This document shows, piece by piece, positions 7,523 to 15,446 of a DNA stretch of 56,950 nucleotides (position 1 is the stretch's first letter; every line of letters begins with the position of its first letter). The notes beneath the pieces are model-generated. The model worked only from the letters and a program-made list of their open reading frames with translations, ran no database searches and was not told where the DNA came from. Both the position numbers and the translations under genes were made by a program. Location of the stretch: NCBI GenBank assembly GCA_030605835.1, contig JAUWHO010000005.1, positions 1-56,950 of the forward strand, in the 5' to 3' direction. This stretch comes from Candidatus Zixiibacteriota bacterium. Its GTDB lineage: Bacteria > Zixibacteria > MSB-5A5 > DG-27.

Positions 7523-9666
7523 GGCCTTGGTCTCTCAAGCGGCAGATAAATCCTGAAGGCGGTTCCCACCCCGGGCTGGCTTTCCACTTCGGTGAATCCT
7601 CCGTGAGCGGTCATGGCTCTCTCCACCACGGCCAGCCCCAGACCGGTTCCTCCTTCCTTGGTGGTAAAATATCGTTCGAAGATGCGGTCGATATTCTCCG
7701 GCGGGATGCCAACGCCGGTGTCGGAAATCGAGATCTGAGAGAAACTCCCTCCCTTGTCTGCTCTATCCACCTTCTCCAACCGGATCTCAATTTTCCCCCC
7801 AACAGACACACTTTCCAGAGCGTTCAAGAGGATGTTCAGAATCGTCTCTAAGATTTCGCTTTCGTAAACCAGCACCTCCGGAAGGTCGGGCTGGTAATGA
7901 CGCTCAAGCTTGATCTTTTTCTCGGCGAAGTCCCTCTGCAACAGTGCCACCGCTTTTTCTATGAGCTGGGATAAGTCTTTAGAGACCAGACCGTATTTCT
8001 TGGGGTTGGAGAAGTCCAGAATCTCCCTGGTCAACTGCACCATTCTGTCGATTTCCGCCTGAGCGATGCTGCAGAACTCCTTAACCTCCGACTTGTCCCG
8101 GTTCCTCTTTTCCAAAATCTGAAGGCTCCCCTTCAGATTTGTCAGCGGTCTTTTCAAATCGTGGGAGATCTCCGCGACCATCTTTCCCATGGTGGCCAAC
8201 TTGGTGACATTGTTGATGCCTTCCTGCCTCTCATGAAAAGAGACCGCCTGGGAGGTGATGATGGAGAGGAGATGCTCGCTCTCCTGAGAGAAGCTGGGAT
8301 TCCCATAGCCGCCGAGGCACAAAAGACCCCGCAAATTCTCACCCGCTCCAACCGGAATTACCAAGATCTTCTCCCGGGATAGAGGCAGGGGGAGCGCCTC
8401 TGTGAAAAATCTATACACCCTCCTTTTCATCTCATCTATATCGGCATCCTGTTCAACAGCTGAACTTTCAGAGTCGAAGGAGATTCGAGCTTTCTTTAGA
8501 GAGTCGAAATTGTCATCATTTGAATCCTCACCGTAAGAGTATGTGAGTTCCCTGCTTTCCTTCTCCCGTGTCAGAAGGTAGAAGAAGTCAAGGTTGATTA
8601 TCTCTTTTAGGCCCCGATATATCGAACCGAACAGCTCCTGAATATTCTTGCTGGAATCCAGTTGACAGGCGATGTTGTAAAGGAAAGAGAGTTGCTGGAT
8701 CTTTCTTTGCCGGTCATCGAACAGCTGGGCATTGTCGATGGCAATGGCGGCCTGGTTGGCGAAGGTGACCAGAAGTTTTAAGTCTCTCTCGTCGAACCTA
8801 CCGCCTCTCTTCTTGTTGTTCAAATTGATGACCCCGAGAAGCCTTTCCTTCACCAAAAGCGGTGCAGAGATCAGAGATTTGGTCTCATACCTCTGACGAT
8901 TGGTGCGGCAGAAACGACGGTCCTTTTCGACATCTTTCACAATCAAAGGTTCGCCATGCTTGGCAACGTAACCAGCAATACTCTCTCCCAGTGGCAGACG
9001 GGTGTTCTTCACCACCTCGGGATCGATTCCGATGGCGTTGGAGATGCGCAGCTCTTTTCCGGCCTCATCGAGGAGCATGATGGAGCCAACTCTTGCCCCG
9101 ATCACCTTGGTTGCCAGCCCGATCATGGTGCCCAGAAGCTGCTCTAAATCTATGGTTGAGGCCATGACCACTGCCGCCTGGTGCAAAGCATTCAGATCCG
9201 AAATTCGAGCCTTCAGCTGACGATTCTTCTCCTTCCACAACGCCAGAACCTGCCTCTGGGAGAGCTCCTCTTTCCGCCTTTTGATGGCGGAGTTGACGGA
9301 GTCAAGCAGTTCCTGAGATTCAATGGGCTTGGTGAGATAATCAAAGGCTCCCTGGTTTATTGCCGCCTTCGCAGATTCTAAAGAACCGTATCCGGTTATC
9401 AGAATGACCATTAGATTGGGATCGAAGCTCTTAGCCTCCTTGAGAAGTTTTAGACCATCAAATTGAGGCATCTTTATGTCAGAAAGGAGCAGGTCGTAGC
9501 CTCCCCGCTTCAGCATCTCCAGAGCGCTGTCGCCCTTCTGGGAGGTCTCCACCGCATACCCCTTGATACCCAAGAGAGCCTTGAGGCTGAGACAGATCTT
9601 CTCCTCGTCGTCGACAACGAGGATTTTTCCTTTGCTCTCCTCAGAGATTTGCTTTGAGTTGCTCAT
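7519..9666 (-). CDS. Sensor histidine kinase with N-terminal receiver and GAF domains
   Basis: A 715-residue soluble signalling protein with no transmembrane segment. Domains in order: receiver (14-127, D63 in SDIKMP), a coiled linker, and a GAF domain (about 158-315) with S-L-I-S-A-P-L-L-V-K and L-G-V-I-N-L-N-N signatures. A second, more diverged GAF-like region (about 325-475) follows. The HisKA domain has phospho-His H502 in AEISHDLKRP, and the HATPase_c domain has N614, G1 DTGVG at 649-653 and G2 GGTGLGLA at 672-679. Having the receiver in front suggests that it both receives phosphate from another kinase and feeds the NtrC-type regulator with which it overlaps by four bases. The GAF domains suggest a cytoplasmic small-molecule or redox input that cannot be named from sequence. 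Confidence 0.93.
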   Translation of the reverse strand: MSNSKQISEESKGKILVVDDEEKICLSLKALLGIKGYAVETSQKGDSALEMLKRGGYDLLLSDIKMPQFDGLKLLKEAKSFDPNLMVILITGYGSLESAKAAINQGAFDYLTKPIESQELLDSVNSAIKRRKEELSQRQVLALWKEKNRQLKARISDLNALHQAAVVMASTIDLEQLLGTMIGLATKVIGARVGSIMLLDEAGKELRISNAIGIDPEVVKNTRLPLGESIAGYVAKHGEPLIVKDVEKDRRFCRTNRQRYETKSLISAPLLVKERLLGVINLNNKKRGGRFDERDLKLLVTFANQAAIAIDNAQLFDDRQRKIQQLSFLYNIACQLDSSKNIQELFGSIYRGLKEIINLDFFYLLTREKESRELTYSYGEDSNDDNFDSLKKARISFDSESSAVEQDADIDEMKRRVYRFFTEALPLPLSREKILVIPVGAGENLRGLLCLGGYGNPSFSQESEHLLSIITSQAVSFHERQEGINNVTKLATMGKMVAEISHDLKRPLTNLKGSLQILEKRNRDKSEVKEFCSIAQAEIDRMVQLTREILDFSNPKKYGLVSKDLSQLIEKAVALLQRDFAEKKIKLERHYQPDLPEVLVYESEILETILNILLNALESVSVGGKIEIRLEKVDRADKGGSFSQISISDTGVGIPPENIDRIFERYFTTKEGGTGLGLAVVERAMTAHGGFTEVESQPGVGTAFRIYLPLERPRP

Positions 9667-9947
9667 CTTTCATCACTGGCGATTCAACTCTCCAGGTGCC
9701 GCCTCCTATTCTCCCAACCGAGAGGGGTAGTTGTGGTGATATTCTTCACGTTCAACCAGAAAAGCTGGTCGGCGACTGAAGGTTCTCATACATATACAAC
9801 GTGAACAGCTTGTGAATCCGGGCCTGCTCGAAACGGGACCGTCATCTTCCTTGCTTGGTGAATGCGCCTCACATATCTTAATCGGTAAGAAGCGAGAGTT
9901 CGTTAAGAGCTTACAGGAAAAGCGCAAGTTTCCGGCAGCTTCGCACC

Positions 9948-11027
9948 ATGTTGAAAACCTTGATAGCTCTGCTTATCGTCGCGTTCGCCTCCTTGACCCT
10001 GTGCTCGCTCCTGGAGTGCGGAGGTGGTCTGAGTGATCGGGGGGTTCAGGGGCTCTTCGAGGGCCTCGTAGCGGGACAAGATCTGTACCCGTATCGGATG
10101 CGGTTGACACGGAACGTCATCGTCGATAGCTGCCCAGTTTTCGTCCAGGGCGGGAAAAGCCTTGTCTATGCTGCCGAAATGGAAATGGAGATGGAAGATG
10201 ACGGCCTTTTCAGAAAGAGAAAAACCCTGTGCGGTCAGCTTTTCGTGCTCGACTTGGAAACTGGAGAGAAAAGGAGGCTTTCCCAAAAGAGATGCTTTGA
10301 CCAATTTCCGAAAACCTCCTGGAATGGCGACAAGGTGATCTTTCAGAGCCAGAAGGAGAACACTGACTCTCCTGCGGAACTGTTTTGCATCGATTTGGCC
10401 TCTAAGAGAAGATACGGTCTGGCCAGTTACTCCCTCCATGGAGCAACGCCTGCCTTCGCCCCGGGGGATTCCCTCTGCGTTTTCATTTCGCGTCGAGAAG
10501 GAATTTGCCTATTAGACTTGCCAAGCGGTAGAAAAAAAAGTATTTACTATCGATCGGGGTTATTCCGCTGGAGGAGACTGCCGGTGTCGCCGGATATGCC
10601 CTCCTTCTCTCCCGACGGGCGAAAAATCGTCTTCGAGTCGGGATTGACGAGGAAGTGTATATTCATGATGAATTCCGATGGCCGCAACATCAGGCTATTG
10701 ACCCCCCACGGGGAGAACTGTTTTCACCCGACCTTCTCCCCGGAGGGGGAAGGAGTGCTCTTTGTCTCCGACTATGATGGTAATGATAATCTCTATCTTG
10801 TGGGCCTGTCAGACATGAGCCTAGCGCAGATAACATTCGATGATAGTGACAAAGCTTACCCCTCCTTTTCTCCGAACGGCGCTAAGATCGTCTTCACCTC
10901 CAAGCCGAAGGAGTCTGACGACTACTACTACGACATATCCATTATCTCTAAAGAGCCGCTGAACCTCTCTCCAGCGATGGAGGATTTCCAAGCTTCTGCC
11001 GAGAAACAAGCAAACCTGAAGAGCTGA
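9948..11027 (+). CDS. TolB-like beta-propeller (PD40/WD40-like) exported protein
   Basis: 359 residues with a hydrophobic N-terminal export signal (about 1-23). C24 in L-L-E-C-G-G-G could be a lipid attachment site, but the residue before it is unusual, so lipoprotein status is uncertain. The body contains repeated PD40 motifs typical of the TolB propeller: P-S-F-S-P-D-G-R-K-I-V-F-E-S, H-P-T-F-S-P-E-G-E-G-V-L-F and Y-P-S-F-S-P-N-G-A-K-I-V-F-T-S. These are combined with L-Y-L-V-type strands, so it probably folds as a propeller that binds a protein partner in the periplasm. The stop codon shares one base with the start of the site-2 protease gene, a strong sign of coupled expression. No Shine-Dalgarno is obvious before the ATG. 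Confidence 0.75.
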   Translation: MLKTLIALLIVAFASLTLCSLLECGGGLSDRGVQGLFEGLVAGQDLYPYRMRLTRNVIVDSCPVFVQGGKSLVYAAEMEMEMEDDGLFRKRKTLCGQLFVLDLETGEKRRLSQKRCFDQFPKTSWNGDKVIFQSQKENTDSPAELFCIDLASKRRYGLASYSLHGATPAFAPGDSLCVFISRREGICLLDLPSGRKKSIYYRSGLFRWRRLPVSPDMPSFSPDGRKIVFESGLTRKCIFMMNSDGRNIRLLTPHGENCFHPTFSPEGEGVLFVSDYDGNDNLYLVGLSDMSLAQITFDDSDKAYPSFSPNGAKIVFTSKPKESDDYYYDISIISKEPLNLSPAMEDFQASAEKQANLKS

Positions 11028-12097
11028 TGGTTGACAAAGAAACCGCAAACAGAGTGAAGAGCTTCTGCAGAAGCTTGAGTGAGTTCTTCGAGATAAAGGG
11101 AATTTTCCGGGATGAAAGCGACTTCCTGGTGAAGTGTCGCCCCTTCTTCTCTCTGGTGGAGCCGAGAGAGTTCATCTCTCAGAAAGCAGAGGCGCATGAC
11201 TTCACAGTGAAGATAGAAGATGCGGGAGAGGACCTCCTTGTGACTCTGCGCAGCTATCATCTGGTGGCCAAGCCCGAGAAGAAGATTCCCTGGTTGAATG
11301 TTATACTCTTCGTGGCCACGGTGATCTCCACCATGCTGGTGGGGGCGATGATGGAAGGATACAATCCCCTCAACGGACTCGATATCCTGAAGGGCGGGAG
11401 TTTCTCGGTGGCGATTCTCGGTATCCTCCTCTGCCACGAGTTCGGGCACTATGTGGTCTCCCGCAAAAACAAAGTCAAGGTTTCACTTCCTTACTTTATT
11501 CCCGCGCCCACCATCATCGGGACCATGGGAGCGGTGATTAAATCCAGCTCCCCCTTCAGGAACCGTCGGCAGCTCCTGGAGGTGGGAGTGGCTGGACCTA
11601 TCGCTGGATTTGTAGTCACCATAATTGTCATTATCATCGGCTTGGGAAACTCCGAAGTTGTCCCAGCAGTTGAAGAGCAAATGGGAATCTACCTGGGCGA
11701 TTCTCTGCTATTCAAGTTCTTAACCTGGCTGGTGGTGGGCAACATCGCCGAGGGCCATACCGTCTATCTCAACTCAGTTGCTTTCGCCGGATGGGTGGGG
11801 CTGTTCGTGACGATGCTCAACCTCCTCCCTATCGGACAGCTAGACGGTGGACACATCGGCTATGCCCTCTTCGGGAAGGCTCAGCAACTCATCGCCAAAC
11901 TAATCTGGGTGGGGTTAATAGTCCTGGGTTTCTTCTGGCCGGGTTGGTTCGTGTGGGCTCTTCTGATTCTGCTTCTTAAGACTACTCATCCCCCGACGTT
12001 GAACGATACCACTCCTCTGACCAAAACGCACTTCGCCCTGGGGATTATCTCTTACATCATCTTCATAATCTGCTTCATCCCGATACCCTTCAGCTAG
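11027..12097 (+). CDS. Site-2 protease family (M50) membrane metalloprotease
   Basis: A 356-residue intramembrane zinc protease. A soluble N-terminal domain (about 1-85) precedes a set of hydrophobic helices. The zinc site is HEFGH at 137-141, and the third ligand motif L-D-G-G-H is at 272-276 after N-L-L-P-I-G-Q, as in the S2P/RseP/EGY1 superfamily. The segment G-T-M-G-A-V-I near 166-171 and the G-V-A-G-P-I-A-G motif near 187-194 are also typical of the plant EGY1-like branch. There is no PDZ domain, so it is not RseP-like in architecture. It is translationally coupled to the propeller protein before it, which could present or regulate substrates. Confidence 0.9.
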   Translation: MVDKETANRVKSFCRSLSEFFEIKGIFRDESDFLVKCRPFFSLVEPREFISQKAEAHDFTVKIEDAGEDLLVTLRSYHLVAKPEKKIPWLNVILFVATVISTMLVGAMMEGYNPLNGLDILKGGSFSVAILGILLCHEFGHYVVSRKNKVKVSLPYFIPAPTIIGTMGAVIKSSSPFRNRRQLLEVGVAGPIAGFVVTIIVIIIGLGNSEVVPAVEEQMGIYLGDSLLFKFLTWLVVGNIAEGHTVYLNSVAFAGWVGLFVTMLNLLPIGQLDGGHIGYALFGKAQQLIAKLIWVGLIVLGFFWPGWFVWALLILLLKTTHPPTLNDTTPLTKTHFALGIISYIIFIICFIPIPFS

Positions 12098-12152
12098 AGC
12101 CCTTCGGGCTGGTTAATGGTTAATGGTTCATGGTTAATAGTTGATGGTTGAT
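12098..12152. repeat. Hairpin followed by six-unit GGTTAAT heptamer array
   Basis: A perfect 5-bp stem AGCCC/GGGCT (12098-12110) starts directly after the stop codon of the protease gene. It is followed by six 7-base units (12111-12152): GGTTAAT, GGTTAAT, GGTTCAT, GGTTAAT, AGTTGAT, GGTTGAT. This is the clearest of the nine heptamer arrays in the window. There is no T-run, so it is not a standard intrinsic terminator. Confidence 0.85.
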
Positions 12153-12252
12153 AAGCTTTGCGGTTCATTCCCGAGGCGGATGAGATCGGCGTTGACAATC
12201 CCTCGACTTTCCACTTTCTTTAACGGGAAAAGCTGAAGGAACCGTCAGGCCT

Positions 12253-14250
12253 ATGTCTTTTTTTCCTCTGAGAAGAATCTGTTACCTTCTCTTGCTTCCG
12301 CTTCTTTTTTTGCCTCGATCTTTATTCAGCGAGGATAATGAAATCGACATTGCGGTCAGGGAGGCCTTGAAGTGCATAAAGATGACGCCTCGGGACCTCT
12401 GTTTCCGAAACGATTATCTGGAGATAGACCCCTTCAGGTTGGAGGCCGTCGACCGTCTGATGAAGAATCCGTTGAAGATGATTCCGTACTCCCGGGAGCT
12501 GTCGTTGTCCCTGTGGGAATCGTCGGATGCTGTCAGTCTGCTCAGAATCGCCGCCCGGGAAATTTCAATTGTTGACACGACCCAGGGAGAGATAGTCGAT
12601 ATAATAAGCCAATGCCAGTCCGGGGGTGACCCCGAAAAAGTGGCCGCAATCCTGTTTCGACAGCAGCCGAAGGAACGTTTCTGGAAAAGGAGACACAAGG
12701 AGTTCGTAAAAGACCTGAAAGGATTGCCTCCGAAGTTGAGAGAGAGCCTGGTCACTTTTCTCGATGGTATCAACCTTTTACATCTGGCCTCGGAACGGAA
12801 CTTCAAAGCTCTGGGTGAGGCGGAATATGACTCCCTCCGTTACGGCATGGCCTTGCTTTTGAGCGAAGACGAATTTGATGAATTCAAGACTGTCGAGGAA
12901 CTTGACAGTCTGGAGAAGTTGGGAGAGCGGTGGGCCGAGAACATCATTCACCTGGCTCTAAAAATAGAAATCTCATCGGCGTTCAGTTACGCATTCGCCG
13001 GGATTGAGAAAATCGAAGAAGGAATCGAGCAATTTCGAAAGCTGCCACCTGAAGAGTTTGAAAAAGCGAAAAAGAAGGATGGCTTCCTGTTCCGGTCGTT
13101 GACGCCTCTGGGAGCGGTTGTAATTGGCGACTACGCCTCCCAAAACTACTCAGGTGAGGTCTTGTTGGGACTCGATTGGGGGGGAGATGACTGCTACAAT
13201 CTGAGATTCAAACGGGACCGAAACGTCACCATCATTATTGACTTAGGTGGTAACGACATCTACAAGGTTGACAAGGATAACAATTACATCTATACCGGAT
13301 ATTCGAGAGAGCTTGTCCCAAAACCGGTGGGGATCTGTGGATACGAATTCATCTACGATGAAGAGGGTGATGACATTTACTACAGCTCGAACTTCTCTTT
13401 AGGTGCGGGGCTTCTGGGAATCGGGCTTCTGTGGGACAGAAAGGGAAATGACGCTTACTTCGGGGACACCTTTTGCATGGGTGCCGGCTGTTTTGGAATC
13501 GGCATCCTTCGAGATGACCAGGGAGATGATCACTATAACGGCGCTCTTTTCTCTCAAGGCTTCGGCTTCATCGGTGGCTTCGGGGCTTTGGTGGACAGCG
13601 ATGGAAACGACAGCTATTTCACCGGCAACAAGTACAAGGATGTATTGCGATACCAAGATCACTATCTCACCTTGTCTCAAGGTTTCGCTTACGGGATAAG
13701 ACCGCTGATGTCGGGCGGAATTGGGCTCTTGGCAGATTTAGGGGGGAACGACACTTACATCTCCGACATCTTCGGACAGGGTTCATCCTATTGGTGGGGT
13801 TTCGGGGGCTTGGTCGATTTCTCCGGCAATGACCGCTATCTCTCGTTTCAATACGCTCAAGGCGTGGGGACTCATATGACCGTGGGAATCTTGCTTGATG
13901 AAGAGGGAGATGACATCTATTATTCCAAGGGAGTTTCGCAGGGTTGTGGGCATGACCTGGCCGCTGGGCTACTGTATGACCTCTCCGGAAACGATAATTA
14001 TAACGCCTATGACCTCTCTCAGGCGGCAGGCTCTGCAAACGGATTGGGAATGTTGATCGACCTCAAGGGGAATGACGGTTACTACGTCAAGTCTTCCCGT
14101 AACACTCAGGGTTATGGCAATCCTCGCCGTGATTACGGTTCTATCGGGATTTTTCTGGACTTGGGGGGAGAAGATCATTATGAGGGGGGGAAAGGTGAAG
14201 ACGAATCTTACTGGAACTACTCGAAATGGGGCATAGGCATCGACAAGTAG
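12253..14250 (+). CDS. Secreted protein with 27-residue G-[N/D]-D-x-Y repeats
   Basis: 665 residues of unrecognised function. An N-terminal signal peptide (about 1-27, hydrophobic L-rich core ending S-L-F-S-E-D) is followed by a helical, charged domain (about 30-285). The C-terminal half has twelve G-[N/D/E]-D-x-Y motifs at about 311, 333, 372, 398, 424, 451, 498, 525, 552, 579, 606 and 639. From 372 to 606 the spacing is almost always 26-27 residues. A glycine-rich G-x-G/S-Q-G strand and an L-x-D turn lie between motifs. This looks like a beta-solenoid with one turn per repeat and acidic, probably cation-binding turns, loosely like RTX proteins but with a different period. It is probably periplasmic or cell-surface. 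The ATG at 12253 lacks a well-placed Shine-Dalgarno. Confidence 0.8.
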   Translation: MSFFPLRRICYLLLLPLLFLPRSLFSEDNEIDIAVREALKCIKMTPRDLCFRNDYLEIDPFRLEAVDRLMKNPLKMIPYSRELSLSLWESSDAVSLLRIAAREISIVDTTQGEIVDIISQCQSGGDPEKVAAILFRQQPKERFWKRRHKEFVKDLKGLPPKLRESLVTFLDGINLLHLASERNFKALGEAEYDSLRYGMALLLSEDEFDEFKTVEELDSLEKLGERWAENIIHLALKIEISSAFSYAFAGIEKIEEGIEQFRKLPPEEFEKAKKKDGFLFRSLTPLGAVVIGDYASQNYSGEVLLGLDWGGDDCYNLRFKRDRNVTIIIDLGGNDIYKVDKDNNYIYTGYSRELVPKPVGICGYEFIYDEEGDDIYYSSNFSLGAGLLGIGLLWDRKGNDAYFGDTFCMGAGCFGIGILRDDQGDDHYNGALFSQGFGFIGGFGALVDSDGNDSYFTGNKYKDVLRYQDHYLTLSQGFAYGIRPLMSGGIGLLADLGGNDTYISDIFGQGSSYWWGFGGLVDFSGNDRYLSFQYAQGVGTHMTVGILLDEEGDDIYYSKGVSQGCGHDLAAGLLYDLSGNDNYNAYDLSQAAGSANGLGMLIDLKGNDGYYVKSSRNTQGYGNPRRDYGSIGIFLDLGGEDHYEGGKGEDESYWNYSKWGIGIDK

Positions 14251-14271
14251 TTCATCGTCTTTGCGGAAACA

Positions 14272-14299
14272 ATGTAGCGGAAACTTTTAAGTTTCCACC
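14272..14299. repeat. REP-like palindrome, left copy beside the HEAT gene
   Basis: A TGTAGC box followed by the palindrome GGAAACTT-TT-AAGTTTCC (14279-14296). A related palindrome in the opposite orientation lies on the other side of the HEAT-repeat gene at 15346-15376. The T-run expected of a terminator is missing. Confidence 0.6.
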
Positions 14300-14331
14300 C
14301 AGGAAAGGTAGCTTAATCGAGAAGAGCCTCC

Positions 14332-15324
14332 ATGGCAGCAACCCGGCGCGAGAATTGTAGAGTACTCCTGCGGATTCTCATCCTTTTCTTGACCGCTTTA
14401 GTTGTGGCCTCTCCAGTTTTCGGAGAGCAAGTGGAACAGGCGGTTTTGGATTCCCTCTGGATTAGAGCTTCCTCCGGGGAACTCAAATATCGGGATCTGG
14501 TTGAACCTTCGAAGAAAGCGTTGGCGGAGATGCCGGAACAATCTGTTCCCTACCTGGTGGGAAAGTTGGACACCAGAAGTGCCCGGGAGATGCATACGTT
14601 GGTTGACATCTTCAAGAGGATTGGGCCGGCGGCGGTTGAGCCTTTGGTGGAAGCTTTGTCTTCTGACAACCACGATATAGTGCGTTTGGCCTGTCGCTGT
14701 TTGGGGCCGATCGAAGATAAGAGGGCAACGCCACCTCTTCTGAACCTGTTCCTTGAGGAGGATTTCAGGGTGCGCTCTGCGGCGGTTAAAGCCGTTGGTG
14801 AAATCGGAGACACTATTGCCACCGAGGAGGTCATTCAGATGCTCTCCGACAGCACCGAGACAGTTCGCAAATCGGCCTCTGTTGCTCTGGGCAAGATTGG
14901 GCACAGAAAAGCGATCAAACCGCTCGTAGTTGCTCTGGGGGATAAGCATTTCAGTGTGAGATACACAGCGGTCAACTCTCTGGGGAGCCTCTCTCCGGAG
15001 GCGAATGAACAACTGCTCCGGGAACTAGAGAATCTGTTACAGAAGAAACAGAGTGAGAGCCTGACGGAGGAGGAGAGCTTCCACCTATATTTTGTAGTAC
15101 AAGCCTTGGGAGAATTGAAGGAGAAAAAAGCAGTCGGATTTCTTCTGAAGCTCCTGCGGGTGGATGATGATTGGGCTTGTCGAGCTTTTGCTGCTGAGGC
15201 TTTGGGTGAGATTGGTGAGATTACTGTAGTGTCTTCATTAGAGGAGGCTAGAGAGAAGGAAAGAAATCCGTTTGCGCTGACTAAGATCGAGAGTGCGATT
15301 GACAAATTGAGGGAGGAATTCTGA
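14332..15324 (+). CDS. Exported HEAT-repeat protein
   Basis: 330 residues with a basic start and hydrophobic export signal (about 1-31, ending V-V-A-S-P-V-F-G-E-Q). The rest consists of HEAT/PBS-lyase-type helical repeats of about 30 residues. Recurring motifs are A-V-E-P-L-V-E-A-L, R-S-A-A-V-K-A-V-G-E-I-G-D, R-K-S-A-S-V-A-L-G-K-I-G and A-F-A-A-E-A-L-G-E-I-G-E. HEAT solenoids are protein-binding scaffolds; no catalytic residues are seen. Located in the periplasm if the signal is cleaved. It follows the repeat-rich secreted protein in the same direction, but each has its own intergenic space holding REP-like palindromes, so co-transcription is uncertain. Confidence 0.85.
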   Translation: MAATRRENCRVLLRILILFLTALVVASPVFGEQVEQAVLDSLWIRASSGELKYRDLVEPSKKALAEMPEQSVPYLVGKLDTRSAREMHTLVDIFKRIGPAAVEPLVEALSSDNHDIVRLACRCLGPIEDKRATPPLLNLFLEEDFRVRSAAVKAVGEIGDTIATEEVIQMLSDSTETVRKSASVALGKIGHRKAIKPLVVALGDKHFSVRYTAVNSLGSLSPEANEQLLRELENLLQKKQSESLTEEESFHLYFVVQALGELKEKKAVGFLLKLLRVDDDWACRAFAAEALGEIGEITVVSSLEEAREKERNPFALTKIESAIDKLREEF

Positions 15325-15345
15325 AGAGCCCAGAAGGCTCACCTG

Positions 15346-15376
15346 TATTGTGGAAACCTGAAGGTTTCCGCTACAA
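15346..15376. repeat. REP-like palindrome, right copy (inverted) beside the HEAT gene
   Basis: The palindrome GGAAACCT-GA-AGGTTTCC (15352-15369) followed by GCTACA. It is the inverse orientation of the copy at 14272-14299, whose flank reads TGTAGC, so the two bracket the HEAT gene as inverted repeats. Confidence 0.6.
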
Positions 15377-15446
15377 CAATTGTGTGAGGCATCAGCTTCA
15401 TATTATTGCGGTGTGAGACCTTGGAGCCAGTTCGGGAACACTATCC

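Noticed and set aside
9903-10439. 178-codon minus-strand open frame at the divergent boundary
   Set aside because: It overlaps the start of the TolB-like gene, including its signal peptide, and shows no family features.
12111-12152. Heptamer arrays considered as CRISPR or as coding repeats
   Set aside because: Units are 7 bases without spacers, and they contain stops in most frames. No cas genes are present.
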